Source: Gammaproteobacteria bacterium
GTDB lineage: Bacteria > Pseudomonadota > Gammaproteobacteria > Thiohalospirales > Thiohalospiraceae
Length of the DNA stretch: 32,518 bases
NCBI GenBank assembly: GCA_014762495.1
Contig: JABURT010000081.1
Location: forward strand, 1 to 32,518
Direction: 5' to 3'
Positions 1-8,548 of this stretch are shown here, piece by piece; position 1 is the first letter of the stretch; each line of letters starts with the position of its first letter. The notes below the pieces were generated by a model. The model made no database searches. It saw only the letters and a program-made list of their open reading frames with translations, and was not told the origin of the DNA. The position numbers and the translations under genes were made by a program.

Positions 1-1
1 A

Positions 2-295
2 GTAGTGCTTCTAATAGTATTCATGGCATGGATGTTGAAAAGAATTAATGGATTTTCAACAAGTATGTCTGGTGAGCTAAAAGTTATTGCAGGCTTAAAT
101 CTAGGTCAGCGTGAAAAAATTGTCCTACTTAAGGTTGGCGACAAGCAATTACTTGTTGGTGTAACGCCACATACTATTAGCACATTGCATGTATTAGATG
201 AATCGATCCAGGTATCAGAATCCGATACGACAGGATATCAACTCTTTGCCACAAAGCTCAAAAACGCGATGAATAAGGAAAGAAATAAGTCGTGA
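2..295 (+). CDS. fliO: FliO, flagellar export apparatus assembly protein (5'-truncated)
   Basis: The reading frame is open from the left edge, so only about the last 97 residues are present and the true start lies upstream. What remains begins in a hydrophobic segment ([10 protein letters not shown]) followed by a cytoplasmic beta-rich domain with the pattern [26 protein letters not shown], typical of FliO/MopB. FliO is a single-pass inner-membrane protein that helps the FliP ring of the flagellar type III export gate assemble. Its stop overlaps the GTG start of fliP by four bases, and the fliP-fliQ-fliR order downstream supports the assignment. A GTG near the edge could be read as a start, but it lies inside the membrane segment and is unlikely to be one. 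Confidence 0.85.
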   Translation, partial: VVLLIVFMAWMLKRINGFSTSMSGELKVIAGLNLGQREKIVLLKVGDKQLLVGVTPHTISTLHVLDESIQVSESDTTGYQLFATKLKNAMNKERNKS

Positions 296-1035
296 GACTG
301 TTAATAGCCATAACTATTCTGCTTTTACCCTTAAACATGGCATTTGCTGCTGATCAAATTATGCCGGCCCTGACTGTTACCTCGAATGACGATGGTAGTC
401 AGACGTATAGCGTAACACTCCAAATCCTAGCCCTGATGACAGCGCTGACATTTATACCAGCAGCGCTGATCATGATGACATCTTTTACACGTATCATTAT
501 CGTTCTCGCAATTGTTAGGCAGGCACTAGGATTACCAACAACACCTTCAAATCAAACAATTATAGGTCTCTCACTTTTTCTGACCATATTTATCATGATG
601 CCTGTTTTCGAGCGTATAAATGAGACTGCATTACAACCCTATATTAATGAACAATTAGCCCTGCAGGATGCTGCCCTCGCTGCAACTAAACCGCTTAAGC
701 AATTTATGTTAGGGCAGACCAGGAATGATGATTTGGCATTATTTGTTCGCATGTCCGGTAGTGATGGTTTGGAGTCAAGAGATAATGTCCCGTTACAAGT
801 TTTAATACCTGCATTTGTAACAAGCGAATTAAAGACAGCATTTCAAATCGGATTTTTACTGTTTATACCATTTTTGATTATAGATCTCGTTGTTGCAAGC
901 GTACTTATGTCAATGGGTATGATGATGTTGTCACCCATGATCATCTCATTGCCATTTAAGATAATGCTGTTTGTGCTCGTGGATGGCTGGAATCTAATTA
1001 TTGGCACGCTGGCAACTAGTTTCTATGTTCAATGA
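292..1035 (+). CDS. fliP: FliP, flagellar type III export gate protein
   Basis: 247 residues, normal for FliP. It starts with GTG overlapping the fliO stop, with AAGGAAAG upstream. Residues 1-19 form a cleavable signal peptide (hydrophobic core ending AFA-AD), as known for FliP. Membrane segments follow, with the conserved stretches [34 protein letters not shown] and, near the C-terminus, [19 protein letters not shown]. FliP forms the helical export gate in the inner membrane together with FliQ and FliR. Fourth member of the presumed fliMNOPQR-flhBA transcription unit, translationally coupled to fliO. Codon use is AT-rich compared with the che genes downstream. Confidence 0.97.
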   Translation: MRLLIAITILLLPLNMAFAADQIMPALTVTSNDDGSQTYSVTLQILALMTALTFIPAALIMMTSFTRIIIVLAIVRQALGLPTTPSNQTIIGLSLFLTIFIMMPVFERINETALQPYINEQLALQDAALAATKPLKQFMLGQTRNDDLALFVRMSGSDGLESRDNVPLQVLIPAFVTSELKTAFQIGFLLFIPFLIIDLVVASVLMSMGMMMLSPMIISLPFKIMLFVLVDGWNLIIGTLATSFYVQ

Positions 1036-1058
1036 GAAATTAGGCGTAAGGAAGATAA

Positions 1059-1328
1059 ATGTCACCTGAACTTGTTATCACAATCTTCCAGACGGCAGTC
1101 GAAGTCTTATTGGTGCTCGTGCTTGTAATCTTAATACCGGCACTAATCGTTGGTCTTTTAGTCAGCATGTTTCAGGCTGCTACTCAAATAAACGAAATGA
1201 CTCTTAGCTTCATCCCAAAGCTCATTGTAACGCTTCTTATTCTCATGCTAGCAGGCCCTTGGCTTTTGCGTGTGATTATGGAATACACAAATCAACTGTT
1301 TAGTAATATTCCTACCTACCTGGGATAG
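1059..1328 (+). CDS. fliQ: FliQ, flagellar type III export gate protein
   Basis: 89 residues with two transmembrane helices, the usual FliQ size. The N-terminal half has the family pattern ETVFQTAVEV-like (here ELVITIFQTAVEVLLVLVLV), then SMFQAATQINEMTLSFIPK, which is strongly conserved in FliQ/SpaQ/YscS proteins. It packs around the FliP-FliR core of the export gate in the inner membrane. A good ribosome-binding site (AAGGAAG) lies about five bases before the ATG. The gene sits 23 bp after fliP and 2 bp before fliR. Confidence 0.97.
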   Translation: MSPELVITIFQTAVEVLLVLVLVILIPALIVGLLVSMFQAATQINEMTLSFIPKLIVTLLILMLAGPWLLRVIMEYTNQLFSNIPTYLG

Positions 1329-1330
1329 CC

Positions 1331-2104
1331 ATGGAATTATCGTCGGCGGAAATTGCTGCATGGGTTGGCTCATTTATGTGGCCATTCATACGCATTGGTG
1401 CAATGTTCATGGCAATGCCTGTCATAGGCACTCAAAACGTCCCCGTCCGAGTGCGACTGGCTATTACTCTGGCCGTCACCGTAGTAATTGCACCACAATT
1501 ATCTGACCTACCGATAATCGATCCTTTTAGCCTGAATTCATGGCTTCTTATTATTCAACAGGTACTTATCGGTGTCGCGATGGGTTTTGCATTGCAGCTT
1601 GTGTTTTCAGCCGTAATTACAGGAGGACAAATAATCGCCTTACAAATGGGCCTGGGCTTTGCTTCGATGGTTGATCCATCAAGCGGTTTGCAAGTGCCAA
1701 TGGTAAGTCAATTATACCTGCTCGCGGTTATATTGATATTTCTAGCTTTTAATGGACATCTCGTTTTGATTGAAATTCTTGGGCAAAGCTTTGAAACATT
1801 GCCAATTGGGTCTGTCGGTATAGCTAGAGACAGTATATGGCAACTTGTTTCCTGGGGTAGCGATATGTTCGCAGGTGCAGTTCTTATAGCACTTCCAACA
1901 GTAGGGGCGCTACTTGTCGTGAATATATCATTTGGCGTAATGACACGCGCTTCACCTCAATTAAATATCTTCGCTGTTGGCTTCGCAATAATGCTCGGAG
2001 TCGGTTTCGCCGTAATTATTTTCACATTACCGAGCTTGGTAAACCAGACTAGTAAGCTGCTGGAAAATTCTTACGGTCTTATCAGAGCATTGATCGGAGG
2101 CTGA
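1331..2104 (+). CDS. fliR: FliR, flagellar type III export gate protein
   Basis: 257 residues, mostly hydrophobic, with about six predicted membrane segments. FliR-type stretches are visible: FIRIGAMFMAMPVIG near residue 20, GFALQLVFSAVITGGQIIALQMGLGFASMVDP near residues 85-120, and RASPQLNIFAVGFAIMLGVG near residue 210. FliR closes the top of the export gate and in some bacteria is fused to FlhB. Here the two are separate genes one base apart, and the flhB ribosome-binding site lies within the last fliR codons. The start follows the fliQ stop directly with only a weak GGGA signal, so translation may be coupled to fliQ. Confidence 0.97.
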   Translation: MELSSAEIAAWVGSFMWPFIRIGAMFMAMPVIGTQNVPVRVRLAITLAVTVVIAPQLSDLPIIDPFSLNSWLLIIQQVLIGVAMGFALQLVFSAVITGGQIIALQMGLGFASMVDPSSGLQVPMVSQLYLLAVILIFLAFNGHLVLIEILGQSFETLPIGSVGIARDSIWQLVSWGSDMFAGAVLIALPTVGALLVVNISFGVMTRASPQLNIFAVGFAIMLGVGFAVIIFTLPSLVNQTSKLLENSYGLIRALIGG

Positions 2105-2105
2105 T

Positions 2106-3236
2106 ATGGCACAGGATGACGGTCAAGAACGCACAGAACAGGCGACGCCGAAACGGCTTCGTGAAGCACGCGAAAAGGGGCAAATTCCACGCTCACGTGA
2201 ATTGAATACGATGGCAATGATGATGGCATCAGCCGGAGCATTCATACTTTTCGGTGATATTATTATTAATGGTCTGGTTGAGTTGATGAACCAAGGATTC
2301 GTTATCGAACGTGAGCACATATTCGATACCAGATCTATGCCTAATTTATTTTTGCAAATGATTCTCGATGCACTTGGTGTTATTACACCTTTGCTTATTG
2401 TAATGGTCATTGTCGCAGTATTTTCATCTCTTGCAGTTAGTGGCTGGAATTTTAGTAGCCAGGCAATTTCATTCAAATGGGAGAAGCTTGACCCGATAAA
2501 AGGCATGAAGCGTGTATTTGCACTCAGAGGTCTAATGGAGCTGCTAAAGGCCTTTGCAAAATTCATGATCATTGGTGCAGCAGCAGTCATTTTGTTATGG
2601 AATAAGTCAGAAGATTTCATTGTTCTAGGAAATAAATCGCTCGATGTTGCACTAGCAGATTTGGGTAATCTACTAACCTGGTCATTTCTTACCATTTGTC
2701 TGACTCTAATATTACTAGCCTTGATCGATGTGCCATTTCAAATCTGGGATAACGCAAAACAATTGAAAATGACGAGGCAGGAAATTCGCGATGAAATGAA
2801 ACAAACCGAGGGTAATCCCGAAGTTAAGGCAAGGATTCGTCAAATTCAACGTGAAATGGCACAACGGCGAATGATGGAAGCGGTACCCAAGGCCGATGTA
2901 GTTATTACCAACCCGACACACTATGCAATTGCCCTGAAATATGACCAGGAGAATATGGTAGCGCCTGTCGTGATTGCGAAGGGGGTAGATGAGGTCGCTG
3001 CCAATATTCGAGCGATTGCCTCCAGTCATGATATTTCCATCCTTTCCGCACCGCCTTTGGCACGGGCTTTGTATTACAGTACTGAGCTGGATCAGGAAAT
3101 CCCTGTTGGCTTGTTCCAGGCAGTGGCACAAGTACTTGCTTATATTTTCCATTTGAAAGAAACCGGCTCAAACATCGATGAAACAAGGGCTTTACAGGAT
3201 TTACCTATTCCCGACGAGCTGAAACGGGATGGATAA
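2106..3236 (+). CDS. flhB: FlhB, export-switch protein with autocleavage site
   Basis: 376 residues. The N-terminus carries the family signature ERTEQATPKRLREAREKGQ, followed by four membrane segments (about residues 38-205) and a cytoplasmic C-terminal domain. The autocleavage motif NPTH is intact at residues 269-272, followed by YAIALKYD. FlhB self-cleaves between N and P and switches the export apparatus from rod/hook to filament substrates when signalled by FliK. A strong GGAGG site precedes the ATG. A second protein resembling only the post-cleavage part of FlhB is encoded on the other strand next to fliK (17699-17986), so this cell has one full-length and one minimal FlhB-type protein. 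Confidence 0.98.
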   Translation: MAQDDGQERTEQATPKRLREAREKGQIPRSRELNTMAMMMASAGAFILFGDIIINGLVELMNQGFVIEREHIFDTRSMPNLFLQMILDALGVITPLLIVMVIVAVFSSLAVSGWNFSSQAISFKWEKLDPIKGMKRVFALRGLMELLKAFAKFMIIGAAAVILLWNKSEDFIVLGNKSLDVALADLGNLLTWSFLTICLTLILLALIDVPFQIWDNAKQLKMTRQEIRDEMKQTEGNPEVKARIRQIQREMAQRRMMEAVPKADVVITNPTHYAIALKYDQENMVAPVVIAKGVDEVAANIRAIASSHDISILSAPPLARALYYSTELDQEIPVGLFQAVAQVLAYIFHLKETGSNIDETRALQDLPIPDELKRDG

Positions 3237-3251
3237 GAGAAATATTATGAC

Positions 3252-3286
3252 AGCGATTTTTTGTCGCGCGTCAAAAAAATGTCGCT
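3252..3286 (+). promoter_or_regulatory. Imperfect hairpin (and weak promoter-like sequence) between flhB and flhA
   Basis: The arms AGCGA-TTTTTTG (3252-3263) and CAAAAAA-(ATG)-TCGCT (3272-3286) can pair over 12 bp with a three-base bulge and an 8-nt loop. There is no T-run after it, so it does not look like an intrinsic terminator. The same bases contain TTGTCG-N17-GCTAAT (3261-3289), a poor sigma-70 match that could give flhA its own start. A role in mRNA processing, differential flhB/flhA expression or transcription initiation is inference; the pairing itself is visible. Confidence 0.35.
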
Positions 3287-3315
3287 AATGTGACTGAAAT
3301 ACGACAGAGGTAGCT

Positions 3316-5400
3316 ATGGCGCAAGCCGATGTAATGTCAACAATTCGGGATATTGGGAGAAAAGGACTTGGCATACCGATCATGGTGTTGTCCCTTCTCG
3401 CAATGGTCGTTTTGCCATTACCACCGATTCTCCTGGATTTGTTCTTTACTTTTAATATTTCGCTATCTCTGATCATTCTCCTGGTCTCGATATACAGTAT
3501 GCGACCACTGGATTTTGCGATTTTTCCAACCGTTATATTGATCGCAACTTTATTTAGACTAGCACTCAATGTCGCTTCGACCCGGGTAGTGTTGCTAGAA
3601 GGACACGATGGACCTGATGCCGCCGGACAAGTCATCCAGGCCTTTGGTGAGTTTGTCGTGGGTGGTAACTATGCAGTCGGTATCGTCGTCTTTATCATTC
3701 TTGTTTTAATAAATTTCGTCGTAGTCACAAAAGGTGCTGGGCGAATCTCTGAAGTAAGTGCTCGATTTACTCTTGATGCTATGCCTGGAAAGCAGATGGC
3801 AATCGATGCCGATTTGAATTCAGGTCTAATCGATCAGGATGAAGCTCGAAAGAGACGCGCTGAGGTAACGGCAGAAGCGGATTTTTACGGTTCCATGGAC
3901 GGTGCAAGTAAGTTTGTCCGCGGAGATGCCGTTGCCGGGATACTCATCACACTGATTAATATACTTGGCGGACTAATAATTGGTGTCATGCAACATGACA
4001 TGGCATTTTCTGATGCGGCCCAAACTTATACTTTGTTGACTATCGGTGATGGTCTGGTTGCACAAATACCGTCATTACTTCTGTCCAGTGCGGCAGGTAT
4101 TATCGTTACCCGAGTATCATCAGAACAAAACATGGGTGATCAGGTTGTTAGTCAATTACTAGGTAACCCTGCAATTCTCTTTATTACATCTGGCGTGTTG
4201 GCTCTCCTTGGCATGATACCGGGTATGCCGAATGCCTCATTCTTGCTTCTTGCCACTGTTCTGGCAATTTCTGGTTACATGGTTCTACAGAAGCAACGTG
4301 CCGTAGAAGATCAAAAGCTAGAAGTGGCAGAGCAAGAGGAACGAGCACCTCCCGAACCCAAGGAATTAAGCTGGGACGATGTGCCGCCTGTTGATGTAAT
4401 TGGTCTCGAAGTAGGCTATCGACTGATTCCCCTGGTCGATAAATCCCAGGGTGGACAACTCATGGACAGAATTAAAGGTGTCCGGCGTAAGTTGTCTCAG
4501 GAATTGGGGTTCCTCATACCCCCTGTGCATATACGGGATAATCTGGACCTTGAGCCCAACAATTACCGCATAACCTTGATGGGGGTGACGGCTGGTGAAG
4601 CTATTGTTGAACCTGATAAGGAGCTGGCGATCAATCCTGGTGAAGTTCATGGAGACGTTGATGGTATCCACACTACCGATCCCGCATTCGGGCTGCCAGC
4701 AGTCTGGTTTAACCCGGAAATAAAGGACACCGTTCAAGCACTTGGTTACACGGTCGTAGATCCCAATACAGTAATTGCCACTCATCTTAGTCAAATACTA
4801 CAGTCGCATTCTCATGAATTGCTGGGACATGATGAAGTACAAAGTTTGCTAGACAAACTCGGTACAACAGCGAAAAAACTGGTTGAGGATCTTGTACCAA
4901 AAACATTGTCACTTGGTACCGTGCTAAAAGTGCTACAGAACCTACTCGAGGAAGGTATACCGATTCGAGATATGCGTACTATTTCAGAGACCTTGGCACA
5001 ATATTCACAGAAGACTCAGGACCCTGCCGAGTTAACAGAGTATGTCCGTACTGCACTTCGCAGGTTGATATTTCAGCATATCAATGGTTCTGATGAAGAA
5101 ATGCCAGTCATCACACTGGATCAAAGACTGGAACAGGTACTGATGCAGTCATTCACAGTTTCCGATGATGACACCGCCACGATAGAGCCTGGTATGGCGC
5201 AGAATTTACATGGAGCTTTATATGAAAAAGTTCAGGAGAGAGAGGTGGCCGGTGAGCCAGCTGTACTACTGGTAACACCACAGCTACGTAGTGGTTTGGC
5301 GAAATTTGTGCGTCATACCATCACTGGTTTGAATGTTATGTCTTATAACGAAATTCCGGATACCAAACAGATCCGCATAGTTGCTACTGTCGGTGCATAA
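3316..5400 (+). CDS. flhA: FlhA, flagellar export gate platform protein
   Basis: 694 residues, normal length. The N-terminal half (about residues 20-335) has the membrane segments and the highly conserved block around residues 62-95 (RPLDFAIFPTVILIATLFRLALNVASTR) plus the FHIPEP-region KGAGRISEVSARFTLDAMPGKQMAIDADLN. The C-terminal half is the cytosolic domain that forms the nonameric ring and docks chaperone-substrate complexes. It works with FlhB, FliPQR and the FliHIJ ATPase in proton-driven export. The ATG has AGAGGT upstream. flhA starts 79 bp after flhB and is followed 31 bp later by flhF, the order seen in polarly flagellated Gammaproteobacteria. Confidence 0.98.
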   Translation: MAQADVMSTIRDIGRKGLGIPIMVLSLLAMVVLPLPPILLDLFFTFNISLSLIILLVSIYSMRPLDFAIFPTVILIATLFRLALNVASTRVVLLEGHDGPDAAGQVIQAFGEFVVGGNYAVGIVVFIILVLINFVVVTKGAGRISEVSARFTLDAMPGKQMAIDADLNSGLIDQDEARKRRAEVTAEADFYGSMDGASKFVRGDAVAGILITLINILGGLIIGVMQHDMAFSDAAQTYTLLTIGDGLVAQIPSLLLSSAAGIIVTRVSSEQNMGDQVVSQLLGNPAILFITSGVLALLGMIPGMPNASFLLLATVLAISGYMVLQKQRAVEDQKLEVAEQEERAPPEPKELSWDDVPPVDVIGLEVGYRLIPLVDKSQGGQLMDRIKGVRRKLSQELGFLIPPVHIRDNLDLEPNNYRITLMGVTAGEAIVEPDKELAINPGEVHGDVDGIHTTDPAFGLPAVWFNPEIKDTVQALGYTVVDPNTVIATHLSQILQSHSHELLGHDEVQSLLDKLGTTAKKLVEDLVPKTLSLGTVLKVLQNLLEEGIPIRDMRTISETLAQYSQKTQDPAELTEYVRTALRRLIFQHINGSDEEMPVITLDQRLEQVLMQSFTVSDDDTATIEPGMAQNLHGALYEKVQEREVAGEPAVLLVTPQLRSGLAKFVRHTITGLNVMSYNEIPDTKQIRIVATVGA

Positions 5401-5431
5401 CTGAGAAATAGTGGCATAAGGGGTAATCGCC

Positions 5432-6790
5432 ATGAAGATAAAACGAGTCTTAGCCAAGGATATGCGACAGGGAATCCGCCGAGTCCGAGAAGAGCTGGGT
5501 GAAGATGCTGTAATACTGTCAAATAGAAAAGTTGATGATGGAGTCGAAATAGTCGTTGGAATTGATTACGACGAGTCGGCCTTAAATAATCCATCGGCAA
5601 GTTATCTCACTAACAGCAAGGCAAAGCAGCCGGACTCACAACTCGACATCTTCAGCGAAGAAGCACAAGCCAGTGCCAGGGCGAGTTTTCAGGAGGTGAT
5701 TAACAATGCCTCACAGGGGCTTGATTCTCTTTTAGATGATGAGATTAGCACTGATGTTACATACAGTAAGCCGACAAAGCCCAAACCTGTAATTGAATCC
5801 GAACCTCCAAAAGCAAAGCCTTTAGCTAGCAAGCCTATCAATGCAAAAGATGATGATATTTTGTTCGATGATATGAGAACTGAACTAAAATCATTGCGCG
5901 GTATTCTCGAGAATCAATTGTCTGGATTGGCATGGGGTGAGATGTCCAGAAGTCATCCAAACCAGGCAATATTGTTGAAGCGTTATATTGAGATGGGGCT
6001 AGAGAACTCGCTAAGCCACGAGCTGGTTGATGAGGTTTCCAATGAGGAAGATATCGAATCGGCCTGGCGTATGAGTCTTGATCTACTTGCCAACCAGATT
6101 GTCACCACTGGTGAGGATTTTATTGCAGAAGGTGGCGTGGTGGCCTTTGTTGGACCTACCGGAGTCGGCAAAACTACGACAGTGGCAAAGCTGGCGGCAC
6201 GCTATGCGCTACAGCATGGATATCAGCAAGTTGCGCTAGTGACTACGGATAGCTATCGCATTGGAGCCCATGAGCAACTGAAGACATATGGTCGGATACT
6301 TGGTGTACCAGTACGTGTCGCCAACGATGCCGAGGAATTGAAAACAGTCTTGCACAGCCTGTCAGACAAACGACTGGTACTTATCGATACTGCAGGGATG
6401 AGTCAGCGAGATTTGAGACTAACTGAACAATTTCATTCTGTATTATCAGGTGCACCAAAATTAAAAACGTGTGTTGTGTTGTCTGCGAACACGCAGGCTG
6501 CTGGTCTGACTGATGTAATGCGTTCTTTCTCACGAGTTAAAATCGATGCTTGTGTTCTGACCAAAATTGATGAAGCGGTTTCTCTTGGAGGGGCGCTATC
6601 ACTGTTGGTTGAGAATAGGCTGCCCCTGGCCTACATCAGTGATGGTCAGCAGGTTCCGGAAGACATTCATAAGGCGCATCCGCATAACCTTATCAACAGG
6701 GCTCAGCAGCTTCTCATGGAAACAGAGCAGTCTATTGATGAGCAAACCGCTGCTATGGCGATGGGGGGAGTACTGAGCAATGCTAAATAG
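5432..6790 (+). CDS. flhF: FlhF, SRP-type GTPase that positions the polar flagellum
   Basis: 452 residues. The first 50 residues match the FlhF start (MKIKRVLAKDMRQGIRRVRE, then GEDAVILSNRKVDDGVEIV). A poorly conserved, charged and proline-containing B region follows to about residue 140, then the SRP-like N and G domains. The P-loop GPTGVGKTTT is at residues 241-250, with TTDSYRIGAHEQL, the G3 motif DTAG at about 319-322 and the G4 motif TKID downstream. FlhF marks the pole and recruits the first flagellar components; FleN antagonises it. The last 11 bp overlap the start of fleN. A good AAGGGG site precedes the ATG. Confidence 0.97.
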   Translation: MKIKRVLAKDMRQGIRRVREELGEDAVILSNRKVDDGVEIVVGIDYDESALNNPSASYLTNSKAKQPDSQLDIFSEEAQASARASFQEVINNASQGLDSLLDDEISTDVTYSKPTKPKPVIESEPPKAKPLASKPINAKDDDILFDDMRTELKSLRGILENQLSGLAWGEMSRSHPNQAILLKRYIEMGLENSLSHELVDEVSNEEDIESAWRMSLDLLANQIVTTGEDFIAEGGVVAFVGPTGVGKTTTVAKLAARYALQHGYQQVALVTTDSYRIGAHEQLKTYGRILGVPVRVANDAEELKTVLHSLSDKRLVLIDTAGMSQRDLRLTEQFHSVLSGAPKLKTCVVLSANTQAAGLTDVMRSFSRVKIDACVLTKIDEAVSLGGALSLLVENRLPLAYISDGQQVPEDIHKAHPHNLINRAQQLLMETEQSIDEQTAAMAMGGVLSNAK

Positions 6791-7661
6791 GCAGACGCCC
6801 ATGGATCAGGCTGCGGGATTGAGAAAGCTAAGCAGACAGCGGCCTGTTAGAGTGATTACCGTTACCAGTGGTAAGGGGGGGGTTGGGAAAACAAATGTCT
6901 CAGTCAATCTCGCCATGGATTTAATTAATTCCGGAAAAGAGGTCATGATCATGGATGCCGACCTCGGGCTGGCCAATGTAGACGTATTACTAGGCTTGCA
7001 CCCCCGTTTCAATCTTTCTCATGTAGTCAATGGTGATATGTCACTCGAAGATATTATCCTGGAAGGACCGGGAGGGTTGAAACTGGTTCCCGCAGCCTCG
7101 GGGGCGCAGAGTATGGCAGGACTTACACCGACACAGCATGCCGCGATTATTCGTGCATTTAGTGAACTGAACCAAAACCTCGATGTACTGATTGTCGATA
7201 CGGCAGCGGGCATTTCGGATAGTGTAATAACCTTCTCCAAGGCTTCACAGGAAGTGATTGTCGTTGTTTGTGATGAACCTGCATCGATCACAGATGCTTA
7301 TGCATTGATAAAAGTCATGAACCGAGAGCACGGACTGCATCGTTTTAGAATACTTGCCAATATGGTTTCGAATGAAGATCAGGGCCGCAGCCTTTATGAA
7401 AAAATTGCGCGGGTGACAGATCGCTACCTATATGTTGAGCTCGATTATATGGGTATCATCCCGTATGATCCTGCTCTAAGAAAAGCTGTTCAACAGCAAT
7501 CAGCAGTCGTAAATCTATATCCGGATAGCGCTTCAGCTAAGGCATTCCATGAATTAGCCGTTAAGACAGAAAGGTGGCCGTCACCTCGTAGTGGCGGCCA
7601 TCTGGAGTTTTTCGCCGAACGATTATTACAACAGGGTTATCTTGAGGCAGGGGCCTGGTAA
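6780..7661 (+). CDS. fleN: FleN/FlhG, MinD-like ATPase limiting flagellar number
   Basis: 293 residues of the MinD/ParA superfamily. The deviant Walker A SGKGGVGKTN is at residues 30-39, followed by MIMDADLGLANVDVLLGL (Walker A') and a LDVLIVDTAAGISDSV Walker B region. The C-terminus probably contains an amphipathic membrane-targeting helix (FFAERLLQQGYLEAG). In Pseudomonas and Vibrio the protein keeps flagellar number at one by acting on FlhF and on the regulator FleQ. The chosen ATG overlaps flhF by 11 bp and has a G-rich purine site (GGGGGGAG) about ten bases upstream; an in-frame ATG at 6801 is a possible alternative with a poorer site. fliA begins directly after the stop codon. Confidence 0.95.
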   Translation: MLNRQTPMDQAAGLRKLSRQRPVRVITVTSGKGGVGKTNVSVNLAMDLINSGKEVMIMDADLGLANVDVLLGLHPRFNLSHVVNGDMSLEDIILEGPGGLKLVPAASGAQSMAGLTPTQHAAIIRAFSELNQNLDVLIVDTAAGISDSVITFSKASQEVIVVVCDEPASITDAYALIKVMNREHGLHRFRILANMVSNEDQGRSLYEKIARVTDRYLYVELDYMGIIPYDPALRKAVQQQSAVVNLYPDSASAKAFHELAVKTERWPSPRSGGHLEFFAERLLQQGYLEAGAW

Positions 7662-8390
7662 ATGAATGCACGTAGCAGTGTGGAATTTTTCACACTGAAA
7701 GAAGATGATGTCGTCGAGATTTATACGCCTCTGGTGAAGCGTATAGCACATCATATGGCAAGTCGTTTGCCTGCGAGTATACAGTTCGATGACCTGGTAC
7801 AGGCCGGTCTGATCGGCTTACTGGAAGCTGCGCGCAATTACGAAGAAGGTCATAACGCAAGCTTTGAAACCTACGCGGGTATCCGTATACGTGGGGCCAT
7901 GCTGGACGAGATTCGTAAAAATGACTGGGCACCAAGATCCGTACAGAAAAAGGCGCGCATGGTGGCCGAGGCCGTGAGACAGATTGAGCGTGAAGAGGGG
8001 CGTGATGCCCGTGCGCAGGAAATCGCAGACAAGTTGGGGCTGTCGGTTGATGATTATTTTCACATGCTACAGGATGCCAGTGGACAACGAGTTCTCAGCC
8101 TCGAAGAGACAGTCGTTGGTGATGAGGTATTGGGCGATACGATTAGCGACAATCGCCCCGGAGTCCTCGATGACATGCACGAAGAGGATATTGTCGAATA
8201 CCTTGCAGGTGCTATATCCGGCCTGCCCGAACGAGAACGCCTGGTAATGGCGCTTTATTATGTTGAAGAGTTCAATTTACGTGAGATCGGGACGGTAATC
8301 GGGCTCAGTGAGTCGAGGATTTGCCAGATTCACAACCAGGCAAACATCAGATTACGGGCAAGATTGGAAGATTTTCTAAATAATGGCTGA
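7662..8390 (+). CDS. fliA: FliA, flagellar sigma factor sigma-28
   Basis: 242 residues, the standard size of FliA. Region 2 is clear (VKRIAHHMASRLPASIQFDDLVQAGLIGLLEAARNY and FETYAGIRIRGAMLDEIRKNDWAPRSVQKKAR), then region 3, then the region 4 helix-turn-helix (ERLVMALYYVEEFNLREIGTVIGLSESRICQIHNQA). It directs RNA polymerase to late flagellar and chemotaxis promoters with consensus TAAAGTTT-N11-GCCGATAA and is normally held by the anti-sigma factor FlgM, which is not in this window. The ATG immediately follows the fleN stop. A probable target promoter overlaps the end of fliA itself (8377-8403), and three more candidates occur in the window. Confidence 0.98.
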   Translation: MNARSSVEFFTLKEDDVVEIYTPLVKRIAHHMASRLPASIQFDDLVQAGLIGLLEAARNYEEGHNASFETYAGIRIRGAMLDEIRKNDWAPRSVQKKARMVAEAVRQIEREEGRDARAQEIADKLGLSVDDYFHMLQDASGQRVLSLEETVVGDEVLGDTISDNRPGVLDDMHEEDIVEYLAGAISGLPERERLVMALYYVEEFNLREIGTVIGLSESRICQIHNQANIRLRARLEDFLNNG

Positions 8391-8403
8391 ATTTTGCCGA
8401 AAA
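8377..8403 (+). promoter_or_regulatory. Candidate sigma-28 (FliA) promoter for cheY
   Basis: TAAATAAT (8377-8384), an 11-bp spacer, then GCCGAAAA (8396-8403). Against the E. coli FliA consensus TAAAGTTT-N11-GCCGATAA this is 12 of 16, with the TAAA core and GCCGA intact and exact spacing. It overlaps the 3' end of fliA. Transcription would begin near 8410, giving the cheY operon a leader of about 215 nt. The match is read by eye. Confidence 0.6.
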
Positions 8404-8413
8404 GTAATGTGAG

Positions 8414-8447
8414 AGTTGATGGGAAATTCATCAATTAACTAATTGAT
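8414..8447 (+). promoter_or_regulatory. Two mutually exclusive hairpins at the 5' end of the cheY leader
   Basis: AGTTGATG (8414-8421) can pair with CATCAATT (8429-8436) over 8 bp (one G-U) with a 7-nt loop. The second strand is also part of the dyad ATCAATTA-AC-TAATTGAT (8430-8447). The two structures compete for 8430-8436. At DNA level the 18-bp dyad could instead be a protein-binding operator. It lies just downstream of the predicted sigma-28 start site. Function is unknown. Confidence 0.4.
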
Positions 8448-8466
8448 AGTTTTAAAAATGTTTGTA

Positions 8467-8496
8467 AATTCATGTCGTCACAGCTAGGCATGAATT
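8467..8496 (+). promoter_or_regulatory. Perfect 8-bp inverted repeat in the cheY leader
   Basis: AATTCATG (8467-8474) and CATGAATT (8489-8496) are exact reverse complements separated by 14 nt. There is no T-run, so it is not a terminator. It could be an RNA hairpin of the cheY leader or an operator. It lies immediately before the region with the small ORF's ribosome-binding site. Confidence 0.4.
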
Positions 8497-8501
8497 ATGT
8501 G

Positions 8502-8548
8502 GGGAGTAGGATATGAAAGCCCGTCCGACTCCCGTGAGTGATAGGGCT
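8502..8548 (+). promoter_or_regulatory. Possible H-type pseudoknot around the ribosome-binding site of the small leader ORF
   Basis: GGGAGT (8502-8507) pairs with ACTCCC (8528-8533), extended by GGA (8509-8511) with TCC (8524-8526) across one mismatch. The loop of this hairpin contains AGCCC (8518-8522), which is complementary to GGGCT (8544-8548) downstream, giving an interleaved, pseudoknot-type topology. The first strand is the Shine-Dalgarno sequence of the 38-codon ORF at 8513. CTCCC (8529-8533) is also complementary to the GGGAG of the cheY Shine-Dalgarno (8615-8619), so a switch between structures is conceivable. I do not recognise a known riboswitch family in it. Confidence 0.35.

Noticed and set aside
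2123-3186. Long open frames on the minus strand within flhB
   Set aside because: They are antisense to an intact, strongly conserved flhB and their translations are Ser/Ile/Arg-rich without domain character.
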